Shown: positions 7,071-16,534 of the stretch, in pieces
Position numbering within the stretch: the first letter of the stretch is position 1
Layout of the letters: every line of letters starts with the position of its first letter
Assembly (NCBI GenBank): GCA_900315245.1
Contig: OMYJ01000001.1
Span: 372,001-436,000, forward strand
Source of the DNA: an uncultured Bacteroidales bacterium
Lineage (GTDB): Bacteria > Bacteroidota > Bacteroidia > Bacteroidales > WCHB1-69
Direction: 5' to 3'
DNA: 64,000 nt
Notes under the pieces: generated by a model
Told to the model about the DNA's origin: nothing
The model's database searches: none
The model's input: only the letters and a program-made list of their open reading frames with translations
Made by a program: the position numbers and the translations under genes

Positions 7071-7907
7071 TTATTTGAATAATTCTGTAAATTCCTGCTT
7101 GTTTTGAACAGCGGCATTGAAGAGCAGTTCCAAATCAAGGGCGGAATCAATGTGGTTGACATTTTCCTTTACCTGATAGATGCCACGCGGGGTCTCCTCG
7201 GTATAGAACACCTTGCCATCCTGTGCCTTCTGGTCATCAACATCGAAGAGCAGCTTATCGGTAATAACATCGCTGGATGCGTTTAGAATCATACGGCCAT
7301 TGTCAAGGATGGATACCGCATCAATGAGACTGTGAAGGTCGCGCACCTGATGGGTGGAGATAATCACCGTCTTCTGCTCGTCGGCGTAAGCGGCCATGAT
7401 TTTGCGGAAGATGCTCTTGGTCGGGATGTCGAGACCGTTGGTGGGCTCGTCCATGATGAGCAGCGGCACGTTGGTGGCCAACGCGAAGGCAATCATCACC
7501 TTCTTCTTCTGCCCGTGCGAGAACTTGTCGATGAAGCCCAGCATGTTGTCCATTTCCATCTCTCTAAGGTATTCCACGAACTGTTCGTGGCTGAAGTTAG
7601 GATAGAACGGCGCGAAAGCGGCCTCGAACTGTTTGATTTTCAGATGAGGAACGTAAATCTCCTCTTGGAGGAAATAGATGTCGCTCAATTGTTGTGCGGT
7701 GCGTTTATGCGCGGGTTCACCATCAATGAGGGCGTCGCCAGCCTGCGGGAATAACAAACCCGTCATGATTTTCAGCAGGGTGGTTTTGCCGGCGCCGTTG
7801 CGGCCGAGCAACCCGTACAGGTGGCCAGGCTCCAACTGCCAGTTCACCCCGTTGAATAACTTGCGGTTTTTGTCGTACCCGAATTCTACATTACTTAACT
7901 GTATCAT
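7071..7907 (-). CDS. ABC transporter ATP-binding protein (YtrB-like)
   Basis: The 278-residue subunit has a complete ABC cassette: Walker A LLGRNGAGKTTLL near residues 34-46, Q-loop around FLQEE, signature FSHGQKKKV, Walker B LLIMDEPTNGLD, and the switch histidine in ISTHQVRD. The C-terminal 70 residues are a small extra domain. It heads the minus-strand operon ATPase / small membrane protein / permease / GntR regulator, a layout seen for drug or stress-induced ABC-2 exporters. A -7 box on the minus strand and an inverted repeat lie just upstream. Confidence 0.93.
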   Translation of the reverse strand: MIQLSNVEFGYDKNRKLFNGVNWQLEPGHLYGLLGRNGAGKTTLLKIMTGLLFPQAGDALIDGEPAHKRTAQQLSDIYFLQEEIYVPHLKIKQFEAAFAPFYPNFSHEQFVEYLREMEMDNMLGFIDKFSHGQKKKVMIAFALATNVPLLIMDEPTNGLDIPTKSIFRKIMAAYADEQKTVIISTHQVRDLHSLIDAVSILDNGRMILNASSDVITDKLLFDVDDQKAQDGKVFYTEETPRGIYQVKENVNHIDSALDLELLFNAAVQNKQEFTELFK

Positions 7908-7921
7908 ATCGTTAAAATTTA

Positions 7922-7967
7922 ATTAGTGTATTAGTGAACTAAAACACCGCAAAAGTAATACACTAAT
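7922..7967. promoter_or_regulatory. Candidate operator of the GntR/YtrA-type repressor
   Basis: Perfect 12-base inverted halves, ATTAGTGTATTA (7922-7933) and TAATACACTAAT (7956-7967), flank and overlap the promoter of the ABC operon. They contain the half-sites AGTGTA and TACACT, which I recall as the half-sites of B. subtilis YtrA, although there the spacing is 13 bases and here 28. The left half also resembles the TTAGTGA repeat word, so a repeat origin is possible. Confidence 0.55.
7950..7957 (-). promoter_or_regulatory. -7 box (TACTTTTG) of the ABC operon
   Basis: The plus strand reads CAAAAGTA, giving TACTTTTG on the minus strand, 43 bases before the ATPase start. It lies between the two operator halves. 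Confidence 0.65.
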
Positions 7968-8106
7968 CAATACGATGAACACTTTTGGAAAAATTTTTTC
8001 TTGTTGATATTCAACACATTACGTTAATCGGCGAATTTTTTCCGTGAAAAAAGGGTAACTTTTTCGCAGAAAATCGGGATTAATGACACAAAAACGTGTT
8101 TATTTT

Positions 8107-8145
8107 TCATCGTCACTCTTCGTTCGTCATTCATCGTCATTCATT
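8107..8145. repeat. Word array TCGTCATTCA between the ABC operon and infB
   Basis: Degenerate copies of TCGTCATTCA/TCGTCACTCT are chained. The 326-base gap from 7908 to 8233 holds, in order, the ABC promoter and operator, AT-rich sequence, this array, a palindrome and a second array. No gene was found in it. Confidence 0.65.
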
Positions 8146-8152
8146 ACAAAAA

Positions 8153-8177
8153 TAGGGGCGTATGCGATACGCCCCTA
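8153..8177. repeat. Palindrome TAGGGGCGTAT-GCG-ATACGCCCCTA
   Basis: Eleven-base perfect arms around a three-base loop. It belongs to the same family as the palindromes at 29259-29279 and 50583-50603. It may act as the infB terminator or as a REP-like element; there is no strong T-run directly after it on the minus strand. Confidence 0.8.
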
Positions 8178-8193
8178 CGATTTTGTCATAAAT

Positions 8194-8240
8194 AAATTCG
8201 TTAAATTCGCAAAATTCACCGACTATTCGCCGACTATTTG
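8194..8240. repeat. Word arrays AAATTCG and CCGACTATT at the infB stop
   Basis: Two short runs, AAATTCG words (8194-8215) and CCGACTATTCG words (8219-8239). The infB stop (TAG on the minus strand, 8234-8236) is inside the second run. Confidence 0.65.
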
Positions 8241-11182
8241 CCGTACGCCACCTCAAATTCCTCGTAACCTTCAATGATGTCGCCGACCTTGATGTCGTTA
8301 CAACCATCGATGTTCAAACCGCAGTCCTGACCGGCAACAACCTCCTTGACATCGTCTTTGAAGCGACGCAGGGAGCCGAGTTTGCCGGTGTAGATGACGA
8401 TACCGTCGCGGATGAGGCGAATCTTGGTGCTACGCTGCAGTTTGCCGTCGAGTACCATACAGCCGGCCACGTTTCCAACTTTGGAAATGTGGAACACTTC
8501 GCGAATCTCGATGTTGCAAACCACCTTTTCACGAATCTCCGGTGAATGCATACCGGCGATAGCGTCCTTAATCTCATTAATAGCGGTATATATAATAGAA
8601 TAAGTACGGATATCAATTTGTTCGGCCTCGGCCATCTTGCGGGCATTGGCTGACGGACGCACTTGGAACGCCACAATGAGGGCGTTGGAGGCGGTGGCCA
8701 ACATCACGTCAGTTTCGGTCACCTGACCCACGGATTTGTGGATGACGTTAACTTGAACTTGCTCTGTGCTGAGTTTCAGCAACTCACCGGCCAAAGCTTC
8801 CACAGAACCATCGACATCACCCTTGACGATAATGTTGAGTTCCTTGAAGTCGCCAATGGCAATACGGCGGCCGATTTCTTCGAGCGTGACGTGTTTTTGC
8901 GTGCGCAGACCCATTTCACGAGCCAAACGGGCGCGTTTCGTGGCGATACCACGGGCTTCCTGCTCAGACTCACAAACTTTGAACGTATCACCGGCCTGTG
9001 GAGCGCCATTAAGACCCAACAACAACACGGGTTGTGCGGGACCAGCTGATTTCACGGGCTGATTACGTTCGTTGAACATGGCTTTCACCTTGCCGAAGCA
9101 GCTGCCGGCGAGAATCGGGTCACCAACAGAGAGCGTGCCGTTCTGAACAAGCACTTTCGCGACATAACCACGTCCTTTGTCCAAAGCGGACTCAATGACT
9201 GCACCCACGCCAGGACGGTTCGGATTGGCTTTCAAGTCAAGCAAATCGGCTTCTAACAGTACTTTTTCCAAAAGTTCCTGAACATTGGTACCATGTTTGG
9301 CATCGATTTCCTGACATTGGTACTTACCACCCCACTCCTCCACGAGAATGTTCATGTTGGCCAGTTCCTCACGGATTTTATCGGGATTGGCATTGGGTTT
9401 ATCAATTTTGGTAATGGCGAACACCATCGGAACGCCAGCGGCCTGAGCGTGGTTGATTGCCTCGACCGTCTGCGGCATCACGGCGTCGTCTGCGGCGACC
9501 ACAATAATACACAAGTCTGTAATCTTGGCACCGCGGGCACGCATAGCGGTAAACGCCTCATGACCAGGAGTATCCAGGAAAGTGATCTTACGACCATCTG
9601 GCAGACTCACCTCGTAAGCACCAATGTGCTGGGTAATACCACCGGCCTCACCTGCAATGACATTGGTCTTGCGGATGTAGTCCAACAGAGATGTCTTACC
9701 ATGGTCAACGTGACCCATAACGGTAATAATAGGATGGCGAGGCTGCAGATCTTCTTCGGCATCAACATCTGCCGAATTGTTCATATTTTCTTCTTCTTCA
9801 GCATCAATGAATTCCACATTAAAGCCGAACTCTTCAGCAAGCATGGCGATATTTTCAGCATCAAGTCGCTGATTAATAGAAACGAAAAGACCAATACTCA
9901 TACACGTGGAGATAATTTTGGTTACATCCACATTCATCAGGGTGGCTAATTCATTGGCCGTGATGAATTCGGTCACGCGCAAGGTTTTTTGATCTTCAAT
10001 AGCCTGAAGCTCTTGTTCCTCAATACGTTCGTGGATAAGCTGACGTTTTTCTTTTCTTCTTTTCGCTGCAGTGGAAGTCTTTTTCGTATTGCTTTCGAGA
10101 CGCATTTTGGTCTCTTTGATACGACGATGGATGTCTTCCGCGGAGATTTCAACTTTTTCAGGCTCTTGTTTTTGTTTCTTCTCTTTATCCTCTTTACCGC
10201 TCGGGAAATTAGAGGCTTTCACAGGTTTTGCAACCCGTTTTCTTTTCTTTTTCTTCTTTTCTTGATTATCGCCGTTACGATGTTCTTCTTTTTTACCGTT
10301 TTCCTTATTATTTTGGATAAGAGACAAATCTATTGTACCAAGAATCTTCGGTCCTTTAATCGGATCCACAACCGTTTTGATATGTTCTGGCGCTTCCTGA
10401 GCGGGAGGCGTAACAACAGGATTCTGAATATCTTCCTTTGGTGTTTCCGGTATGGTTTCCTGAACTTGCTGTTTAGCAGGTTGTTTCTCTTTCTTCTGGA
10501 CTTTCTTTTCTTTTGCAGAGGTTTTTTTCTTGGGTTTTAAAGCCTCCAAGTCCATTGTTCCTATTATTGCAGGTCCAGATATATGCGTAACCGTTTCAAT
10601 ATGTTCTGGTTTTTCCTCTTGTTGCTGAGAATCTGATGCCGGAGTGTCTTGTTCAGCAACATCAAAAATTTCTTCCTGACTTTCGGGAGCAGATATCTCT
10701 TGAGGATTTGCCGGAATATCCTGCGGAGTGGCTTCCACCTGCTCTGTTTTTGTCGTGCCGGAAGATTTCTTTTTGGATGTTTTCAACAGGGATTCTGGTG
10801 AAACGGAACCAATCACTTTGATTTCAGGTCCATGAACCGGTTGGGCTTCCACGGTCTGAACATCCGATAGTTTGGTCGTATGAATAATGACGTGCTGATT
10901 ATCTGTTTCTTCATCACGTCCTTTCTCGGGTGAATTGGTTTTTGACTCTTCCTTTTTGTTTTTGGAAGGCAATATCTGATCGGATTTTTCCTTCACCAAT
11001 TTATCCTTGGCCAACTCCTTTTGCAGGCAAAGGTACATTTCTTCCGACAATTTCGAATTCAAGGTCGGAGAATTGATCTCAAGCCCATTTTTTTTCAGGA
11101 CATCGACTATTCGGTCCATTGACACGTTAAATTCCGTGGCCGCCTGTCCTAACCTTGTCTTTTTTACTTTTTCTTCCGGCAT
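8234..11182 (-). CDS. infB: Translation initiation factor IF-2
   Basis: IF-2 is the GTPase that brings initiator tRNA to the 30S subunit. The 982-residue protein has an IF2_N start ([21 protein letters not shown]), then about 330 residues of low-complexity Lys/Glu/Pro-rich sequence, a second IF2_N-like module, and the G domain with P-loop [14 protein letters not shown], switch [16 protein letters not shown] and TKIDKP. Domains II, III and the fMet-tRNA-binding C domain follow. The long charged N-terminal region is typical for this phylum. It lies 53 bases after nusA, the common arrangement. Confidence 0.96.
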   Translation of the reverse strand: MPEEKVKKTRLGQAATEFNVSMDRIVDVLKKNGLEINSPTLNSKLSEEMYLCLQKELAKDKLVKEKSDQILPSKNKKEESKTNSPEKGRDEETDNQHVIIHTTKLSDVQTVEAQPVHGPEIKVIGSVSPESLLKTSKKKSSGTTKTEQVEATPQDIPANPQEISAPESQEEIFDVAEQDTPASDSQQQEEKPEHIETVTHISGPAIIGTMDLEALKPKKKTSAKEKKVQKKEKQPAKQQVQETIPETPKEDIQNPVVTPPAQEAPEHIKTVVDPIKGPKILGTIDLSLIQNNKENGKKEEHRNGDNQEKKKKKRKRVAKPVKASNFPSGKEDKEKKQKQEPEKVEISAEDIHRRIKETKMRLESNTKKTSTAAKRRKEKRQLIHERIEEQELQAIEDQKTLRVTEFITANELATLMNVDVTKIISTCMSIGLFVSINQRLDAENIAMLAEEFGFNVEFIDAEEEENMNNSADVDAEEDLQPRHPIITVMGHVDHGKTSLLDYIRKTNVIAGEAGGITQHIGAYEVSLPDGRKITFLDTPGHEAFTAMRARGAKITDLCIIVVAADDAVMPQTVEAINHAQAAGVPMVFAITKIDKPNANPDKIREELANMNILVEEWGGKYQCQEIDAKHGTNVQELLEKVLLEADLLDLKANPNRPGVGAVIESALDKGRGYVAKVLVQNGTLSVGDPILAGSCFGKVKAMFNERNQPVKSAGPAQPVLLLGLNGAPQAGDTFKVCESEQEARGIATKRARLAREMGLRTQKHVTLEEIGRRIAIGDFKELNIIVKGDVDGSVEALAGELLKLSTEQVQVNVIHKSVGQVTETDVMLATASNALIVAFQVRPSANARKMAEAEQIDIRTYSIIYTAINEIKDAIAGMHSPEIREKVVCNIEIREVFHISKVGNVAGCMVLDGKLQRSTKIRLIRDGIVIYTGKLGSLRRFKDDVKEVVAGQDCGLNIDGCNDIKVGDIIEGYEEFEVAYGK

Positions 11183-11235
11183 ATTAAGAAATTTTGATGT
11201 TATTACTGAAAATGAAAGGTGATAATGGGGTGAAT

Positions 11236-12477
11236 TTATTTGGCCAATTCTTCTTTTACGGCGGCAATCATAGCATCCACGGTTTCCTCTTCAAGGTCCG
11301 TACGGCGGATGAGTTCCTCACGACTGAGTTGCATGATACTCTCAGCCGTGTCACAGCCGATACTGATGAATGTATCAATCACCCATTGGTCGAAAACATC
11401 ATTGAATTCGGACAACGGAATGACATATTCTTCCTTAATGTCATCTCTAAAGACATCTATCTCATATCCAGACAGTTTGCTGGCCAATTTAATGTTATAA
11501 CCGCCCTTGCCGATGGCCAAGGAAACCTGATCGGATTTCATATAGACATTAGCCGTCTTGTTTTCCTCATCAAGTTCAATAGAGGATATTTTTGCTGGGT
11601 TGAGGGCACGGGCAATCAAAAGTTCCTTCTTATCCGTATAGTTGATGATGTCGATATTTTCATTGCGGAGTTCGCGGACCGTGTCATGAATACGGCTGCC
11701 TTTCACGCCGACACAAGCGCCCACCGGGTCGATACGGTCATCGTAGGTTTCCACAAGCACTTTGGCCCTTTCGCCTGGCACACGCACGATGTCGCGAATC
11801 ATGATCACTCCCTCTTCGATTTCGGGGATCGCACGCTCCATGAGGCATTCGAGGAAACGGGGTGATGTGCGGGAGAGAAGGATACGGGGAGATCCGTTGA
11901 CCACATCCACGGAGGTGATGACAGCCATGATGCTATCGCCTTTCTTGTAATAATCGGTTGGAATCTGTTCAGATTTCGGAAGTACCATTTCCACACGGTC
12001 GTCATCGATCACCAGGATTTCCTTTTTCCAAACTTGGCTTACCTCTCCGGTGATGAGTTCGCCTTTACGAGGTTCATACTTATGGAATATGACATCTTTT
12101 TCGTGTTCCAAAATCTTGTTGCTGAGATTCTGACGCAGGGCGAGAATCTCGCGTCTCTGGAAATCGGAAAGTTGAATCTGCTCAATCACTTCTTCGCCCA
12201 CCTCGAAGTCAGGCTCGATCTTAATAGCGTCAGACAAAGCTATCTGGTTAGCCGGATCTGTCACCATATCGTCTTCCACCACCTTGAGGGAATGCTGGAT
12301 TTCAAGATCTCCACGATCCACATTGACGATGACGTTGAACTCGGCATTCGCACCATATTTCTTAGTTAGAGCACTTACAAAAACATCTTCCAGAATATGC
12401 ATAAGCGTCTCTCTATCAATGCTTTTTGATTCTTTGAAATCTGCAAAAGTGCTGATAAGATTTATTTGTTCTTCCAT
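11236..12477 (-). CDS. nusA: Transcription termination/antitermination factor NusA
   Basis: NusA binds RNA polymerase and nascent RNA and controls pausing, termination and antitermination. The 413-residue protein has the N-terminal polymerase-binding domain, an S1 domain ([24 protein letters not shown]), and two KH domains ([19 protein letters not shown] and [22 protein letters not shown]). A short C-terminal helix-hairpin-like end ([20 protein letters not shown]) follows. It precedes infB as in most bacteria. The usual upstream partner rimP is not found before it; a tRNA gene lies there instead. Confidence 0.96.
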   Translation of the reverse strand: MEEQINLISTFADFKESKSIDRETLMHILEDVFVSALTKKYGANAEFNVIVNVDRGDLEIQHSLKVVEDDMVTDPANQIALSDAIKIEPDFEVGEEVIEQIQLSDFQRREILALRQNLSNKILEHEKDVIFHKYEPRKGELITGEVSQVWKKEILVIDDDRVEMVLPKSEQIPTDYYKKGDSIMAVITSVDVVNGSPRILLSRTSPRFLECLMERAIPEIEEGVIMIRDIVRVPGERAKVLVETYDDRIDPVGACVGVKGSRIHDTVRELRNENIDIINYTDKKELLIARALNPAKISSIELDEENKTANVYMKSDQVSLAIGKGGYNIKLASKLSGYEIDVFRDDIKEEYVIPLSEFNDVFDQWVIDTFISIGCDTAESIMQLSREELIRRTDLEEETVDAMIAAVKEELAK

Positions 12478-12529
12478 CTTAATAAGTATTAATGTAATAT
12501 AACTTTATAATTTGCAATTTTTGTAAAAA

Positions 12530-12556
12530 AAACTCCCACCAAATCGGTGAGAGTTT
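12530..12556 (-). terminator. Terminator of tRNA-Gln
   Basis: Eleven-base arms (12530-12540 and 12546-12556) with one mismatch and a five-base loop. On the minus strand they are followed by a run of eight T, directly after the tRNA gene. Confidence 0.8.
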
Positions 12557-12561
12557 CTTGT

Positions 12562-12631
12562 TGAGCTAGCAGGACTCGAACCTACACAGGCAGAACCAAA
12601 ATCTGTAGTGCTACCATTACACCATAGCTCA
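12562..12631 (-). tRNA. tRNA-Gln (TTG)
   Basis: The minus strand has acceptor TGAGCTA paired with TAGCTCA, a D-arm with GGTGTAATGGTAGC, a T-arm GTAGG-TTCGAGT-CCTGC and an anticodon loop TTTTGGT giving anticodon TTG. The top pair of the anticodon stem is an A-C mismatch. CCA is not encoded. Confidence 0.9.
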
Positions 12632-12653
12632 TCCTTTATCATCAATTCGGCGG

Positions 12654-12661
12654 CAAAAATA
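12654..12661 (-). promoter_or_regulatory. -7 box (TATTTTTG) of tRNA-Gln
   Basis: The plus strand reads CAAAAATA, 22 bases before the tRNA 5' end on the minus strand. Confidence 0.6.
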
Positions 12662-12731
12662 CATTTTTTTTCAACATACGGCATTATGAATAAAAAATTT
12701 TTTTTCTCATGCAATGATATTAAAAAAAGTG

Positions 12732-12739
12732 TATTTTTG
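12732..12739 (+). promoter_or_regulatory. -7 box (TATTTTTG) of tRNA-Arg(ACG)
   Basis: A consensus Bacteroidota -7 element 18 bases before the tRNA, with an A-rich stretch upstream. Confidence 0.7.
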
Positions 12740-12757
12740 CACGCTTTTTTGAAGCAC

Positions 12758-12831
12758 GGCCCCTTAGCTCAACTGAATAGAGCATTTGACTACGGATCAA
12801 AAGGTTGCAGGTTTGAATCCTGCAGGGGTCA
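12758..12831 (+). tRNA. tRNA-Arg (ACG)
   Basis: Acceptor GGCCCCT pairs with AGGGGTC. D-arm TAGCTCAACTGAATAGAGCA, anticodon stem TTTGA/TCAAA with loop CTACGGA (anticodon ACG), T-loop GTTTGAATC. 74 bases, CCA not encoded. Confidence 0.93.
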
Positions 12832-12837
12832 CAAGAT

Positions 12838-12869
12838 AAAACGCTCAATTTTTTCAAGTTGGGCGTTTT
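12838..12869 (+). terminator. Terminator of tRNA-Arg(ACG)
   Basis: Stem AAAACGCTCAA (12838-12848) with TTGGGCGTTTT (12859-12869), one G-T pair, followed by T residues. Confidence 0.75.
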
Positions 12870-12887
12870 TTAGTTTAAAATCAAAAT

Positions 12888-14579
12888 ATGAAAAGAAACA
12901 GTTTAACTCTTTTGATTTCAGTCCTTTTTGGATTTCTTTCTGCTCAAAACGAGCAGATTCATTACGATACTCATCCAAAATTCCCGCATCATGCCACTGC
13001 GGAAGAGAAAATGATGATACCGTATTTGTCGCAACAAGCGCACTTGCGCGACGCTGTTTATCCCACCGCTCCGGTTTCCGCAATAGCTGAATTCCAGCCC
13101 ATGGGTGGCGTGATGATTGCCTACCCGCTCGGCATTCCCATTGAGTTGGTGCGCGAGCTCTCGCAAATCACCCAGGTGAAAGTGATTGTGGACACCCCTT
13201 CCGACAGTATGCAGGCCAGTAATTACTTCAACGATAATCAGGTAAATATGACCAATGTGCAGTTCTGGTTTATCCAGCACGACTCTTACTGGACTCGCGA
13301 CTACGGTCCATGGTTTGTCGTTGACGGACAAGATTCCATAAGGGTGATTGATTTCGTCTATAACCGCCCGCAACGTCCGAACGATGACGCGGCTTTGGAA
13401 TCTGTGGTTGACTTTATGGGTGTTAACCGTTATGAGATGCCTTTGGTGCATACGGGCGGTAACTATATGGTTAACGGCTATGGCACGGCGGCCTCCACCA
13501 TGTTAGTGTTACAGGAAAATCCTGCCGAAACGGAGTCCTCCATTTTGTCCATGACCCAAAACTATCTCGGCATCGACAACTACATGATTCTTCCTGATCC
13601 GCTTGGTGAATACATCGCACACATCGACTGCTGGGGCAAGTTTCTCGATGTTGATAAGGTTCTGATTGGCCAAGTACCAACCAACGACCCGCGTTACAGC
13701 AACTATGAAGAAGTTGCCCAGACGTTTGCGGACGCTGTCACACCGTGGGGCAACCACTACCAGGTATTCCGTGTCTATGCCGACCCAAACGCCCATAACG
13801 CCACTCCTTACACCAATTCCTTGATTCTCAATGACCATGTTTTTGTGCCCGTGACCGGCAACCCTCACGACAATGAGGCCATTGCCGCCTATCAGCAGGC
13901 GATGCCCGGCTACACTATCGTGCCCATCATGCAAAGCGATTACACCCCTTGGCTGAGCACCGACGCCCTGCACTGCCGCACCCATGAATTGGCTGATCCC
14001 GAAATGCTCTACCTGAAACATTATCCGATATTAGGTACAAGAAGCATCGGTGATGGATTAAATATCTCTGTGACTATCAAGGCTTTGAGCGGTGAAAACT
14101 TAGTAGAGGACTCCCTCTTGGTTTACTTTAGAATCAACGATGGCGAATGGCAGAATGCCCCACTGGATTTGCTATCGGATCACGAATACGGGTATGACTT
14201 TTCGCTGCTTAACCTTTCAAATGGAGACAATATACAATATTATATCTTTGCAAAAGATGAGAGTGGCAGACATGAGAACCACCCGTACATTGGAGCTGCC
14301 GACCCGCATTCTTTCAACATCGTGGGGGTAGGTCTTGACGAACAAGAGCTGAAGAATGTGAGCGTTTTTCCAAATCCAGCCACCGATTTCATCATAGTGC
14401 AAAGTGAAAATTTGGCGAATATTACGATTTATAATGCTTTCGGCCAGCAAATTGACCATATTTCTGTTTCAGGGGAAAACAACGTAAAGATTTCCTGTAG
14501 TCAATGGGCCGCAGGGGTTTACATTCTAAATATTCAAGATAACCAAGGACGTATGGCTGTGCGGAAGATTTGTAGATAG
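12888..14579 (+). CDS. Secreted peptidylarginine deiminase (PPAD-like) with T9SS sorting domain
   Basis: The 563-residue precursor has a signal peptide (cut near residue 20, LSAQ|NE), a deiminase domain (about 60-375), an Ig-like domain (about 385-475) and a T9SS type A sorting domain (VFPNPATDF to the end, KICR). The catalytic set of Porphyromonas peptidylarginine deiminase (PPAD) is present: Asp138 in WTRDYGPW, His245 and Asp247 in AHIDCWGK, Cys363 in ALHCRTHE. Similarity to PPAD as I remember it is continuous, including LVHTGGNYM, PYTNSLIL and the Ig domain PYIGAADP, so this is not an ordinary cytoplasmic agmatine deiminase. PPAD citrullinates C-terminal arginines of proteins and peptides. 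The substrate-carboxylate region reads YNRPQRPND here against YNRPRPND in PPAD, a one-residue insertion that could change specificity. No promoter was seen between it and the tRNA terminator. Confidence 0.9.
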   Translation: MKRNSLTLLISVLFGFLSAQNEQIHYDTHPKFPHHATAEEKMMIPYLSQQAHLRDAVYPTAPVSAIAEFQPMGGVMIAYPLGIPIELVRELSQITQVKVIVDTPSDSMQASNYFNDNQVNMTNVQFWFIQHDSYWTRDYGPWFVVDGQDSIRVIDFVYNRPQRPNDDAALESVVDFMGVNRYEMPLVHTGGNYMVNGYGTAASTMLVLQENPAETESSILSMTQNYLGIDNYMILPDPLGEYIAHIDCWGKFLDVDKVLIGQVPTNDPRYSNYEEVAQTFADAVTPWGNHYQVFRVYADPNAHNATPYTNSLILNDHVFVPVTGNPHDNEAIAAYQQAMPGYTIVPIMQSDYTPWLSTDALHCRTHELADPEMLYLKHYPILGTRSIGDGLNISVTIKALSGENLVEDSLLVYFRINDGEWQNAPLDLLSDHEYGYDFSLLNLSNGDNIQYYIFAKDESGRHENHPYIGAADPHSFNIVGVGLDEQELKNVSVFPNPATDFIIVQSENLANITIYNAFGQQIDHISVSGENNVKISCSQWAAGVYILNIQDNQGRMAVRKICR

Positions 14580-14631
14580 AACGTTCTTTTTTTTATTTTT
14601 TTTCATAAGGTTATTGTTGGCAAATATTTAT

Positions 14632-14639
14632 TACTTTTG
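14632..14639 (+). promoter_or_regulatory. -7 box (TACTTTTG) of the 14.7-kb T9SS gene
   Basis: Consensus -7 element with TTG at about -33 (TTATTGTTGG). It lies 25 bases before the chosen start. Confidence 0.65.
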
Positions 14640-14664
14640 CCACATCATTTAAAATCTAATGCTT

Positions 14665-16410
14665 ATGAAAAAAGGTTTACTTTTCTTTTTGTTAATGTTT
14701 GCCGCAACTTCTTTTATGTTTGCGCAAACTGTTGTCTTCAGCGACAATTTTGATTCCTACACGGCTGGCAGTCATCTGGCGCAATCGAATTCGGCTTGGA
14801 CCACATGGAGTTCTGCGCCAGGTAGTGCTGAGGATGGTGTGATTTCTTCAACACAGGCCTCTTCCGCTCCCAATTCGCTGTACATTACCGGAAGCAACGA
14901 TCAGGTCTATCCTTTCGGCAACTACACTTCGGGGCACTATACTCTCACTTTCAATTACTATATACCCTCTTCCGGCAGCGGAGCCTATTTCAACATCCAG
15001 CACATTTTGCTCAACCAATGGGCACTGCAATGCTATTTCACTAACAGCGGTTCCGGATACCTCGAAGTTGGTGGCGCTGAGTACAACTTCACCTGCCCCT
15101 CCAACGCATGGTTCCCGATTGAGTTTGATGTGGATATTGACAACAATTCTGCCTCGCTGACTGTCAACAATGTGGCCGTTCACACATGGCCATTCAGCTA
15201 CCAATCGGGCAACACCAACGGCACCAACCAGTTGGCAGGTATCAATTTCTATGCCGGCGCACCCAACAATGCTACTGGCACTTACTATGTTGACGACTTC
15301 GTTGTGACGGAGGTTTCTGCCGCCTTGGTCGGTCAATTTGCTGTTGATGCCGAAAATCTTACTTTCTCTATGAATCCTAATGGCACTGCGTCCCAATCTT
15401 TCACGATGAATAACCCTGGTACAGGCAGCACAGACTACTATGTTGTAACCACCTACGACATTCCCAATCCTAATCCGGCATCCACTGGCATGGTTGATAT
15501 GCACTACTATGTTGACGACCCCTACACTTCGGTTGGTTGGACTTCTGCCACTGATGTAGATCTCGCTATCTGCTTCCCTTCCTCTGCTCTTCAACAACAT
15601 ATCGGTAAAACCCTCAATGAAATTGATTTCTTTATGGGTGAAGCTCTCCCCACTGCTAAGATTCGCGTCTATGGCATGAACAACTCTCTCCTGCATCCAG
15701 GACCCGGTGCTGTAGTCTATGAACAAACATTCACCCCTGACAGCGGATGGAATCACATCCAACTCACAACTCCTTACCTGATTGACGGCAGCGACTTGTG
15801 GTTTGGTGTTTGGTTCTCACAACCCGAAGGATCCTACCTCGCTCCTCTGGATGGAGGCTTCGCTAACGACTACAGCTGCTGGTATAAGGTAGGTTCCACC
15901 TGGTACAACCGCTTCACCAGCGGCTCATACGATTTCAACTTGTGTCTGGGCGGCAAAATCGACGGAACGCCTATCACCCCGTGGCTGAATGTGAACCCCG
16001 CTAATGGCAGCATCAATGCAGGTGCAAATGTTACGGAAACGGTCACGGTCAACTCGAACGGCATGAATGTCGGCGACACCAAAACCGCTAAACTTCACTG
16101 CTTCTCCAGCGACATTGAAAACGGTGAAGTCGAGATTCCCGTCTCCCTGTCTATTACCGATGTCGCTGTCAACGAGTACAACCAGATTGAGGTGAAAGTC
16201 TATCCGAACCCCGCAACCAACTTTGTGCAAGTGACCTCCGACCAAATCCAACGTGTGGAAGTCTATAACATGATGGGGCAACTTGTGTTCGAACAATTCT
16301 GCAATGATTCTCACGTCACTATTTCCACCGCCGGCATGGCTCCCGGCTCCTACGCCGTGAAAGTGACAGCAACCAACGGAACTGTCACCAAACAGGTAGT
16401 TGTCAAATAA
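14665..16410 (+). CDS. T9SS-exported protein with lectin-like and Ig-like domains
   Basis: The start was placed at the second ATG because it gives a clean signal peptide (MKKGLLFFLLMFAATSFMFAQ); an ATG six bases earlier is possible. Residues 20-215 look like a concanavalin-type jelly roll (FSDNFDSYTAGS, GHYTLTFNYYIPSSG, YYVDDFVVTEV). A middle region of beta domains follows (TASQSFTMNNPGTGSTDYYVV, WLNVNPANGSINAGANVTETV), then a T9SS type A sorting domain (VYPNPATNFVQVTSD to KQVVVK). The 581-residue product is thus exported across the outer membrane. No catalytic motif is visible; an adhesin or ligand-binding role is a guess. Confidence 0.85.
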   Translation: MKKGLLFFLLMFAATSFMFAQTVVFSDNFDSYTAGSHLAQSNSAWTTWSSAPGSAEDGVISSTQASSAPNSLYITGSNDQVYPFGNYTSGHYTLTFNYYIPSSGSGAYFNIQHILLNQWALQCYFTNSGSGYLEVGGAEYNFTCPSNAWFPIEFDVDIDNNSASLTVNNVAVHTWPFSYQSGNTNGTNQLAGINFYAGAPNNATGTYYVDDFVVTEVSAALVGQFAVDAENLTFSMNPNGTASQSFTMNNPGTGSTDYYVVTTYDIPNPNPASTGMVDMHYYVDDPYTSVGWTSATDVDLAICFPSSALQQHIGKTLNEIDFFMGEALPTAKIRVYGMNNSLLHPGPGAVVYEQTFTPDSGWNHIQLTTPYLIDGSDLWFGVWFSQPEGSYLAPLDGGFANDYSCWYKVGSTWYNRFTSGSYDFNLCLGGKIDGTPITPWLNVNPANGSINAGANVTETVTVNSNGMNVGDTKTAKLHCFSSDIENGEVEIPVSLSITDVAVNEYNQIEVKVYPNPATNFVQVTSDQIQRVEVYNMMGQLVFEQFCNDSHVTISTAGMAPGSYAVKVTATNGTVTKQVVVK

Positions 16411-16433
16411 TCCACGACTTATATTGAACTTGC

Positions 16434-16468
16434 AAAAGGGAATGTCAATTCGATTGATGTTCCCTTTT
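16434..16468 (+). terminator. Terminator after the T9SS gene
   Basis: Sixteen-base arms (16434-16449 and 16453-16468) with two G-T pairs and a three-base loop, followed by a T-run. Confidence 0.8.
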
Positions 16469-16508
16469 TTATTACCCGTCGCTTAGTGGCCTGTTGCCTA
16501 AAAAATTG

Positions 16509-16516
16509 TATTTTTG
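16509..16516 (+). promoter_or_regulatory. -7 box (TATTTTTG) of the MORN-repeat gene
   Basis: The box overlaps the upstream TTG that could otherwise be taken as a start, which fixes the true start at 16535. Confidence 0.7.
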
Positions 16517-16534
16517 CCCCCTAAAAATTTAAGA

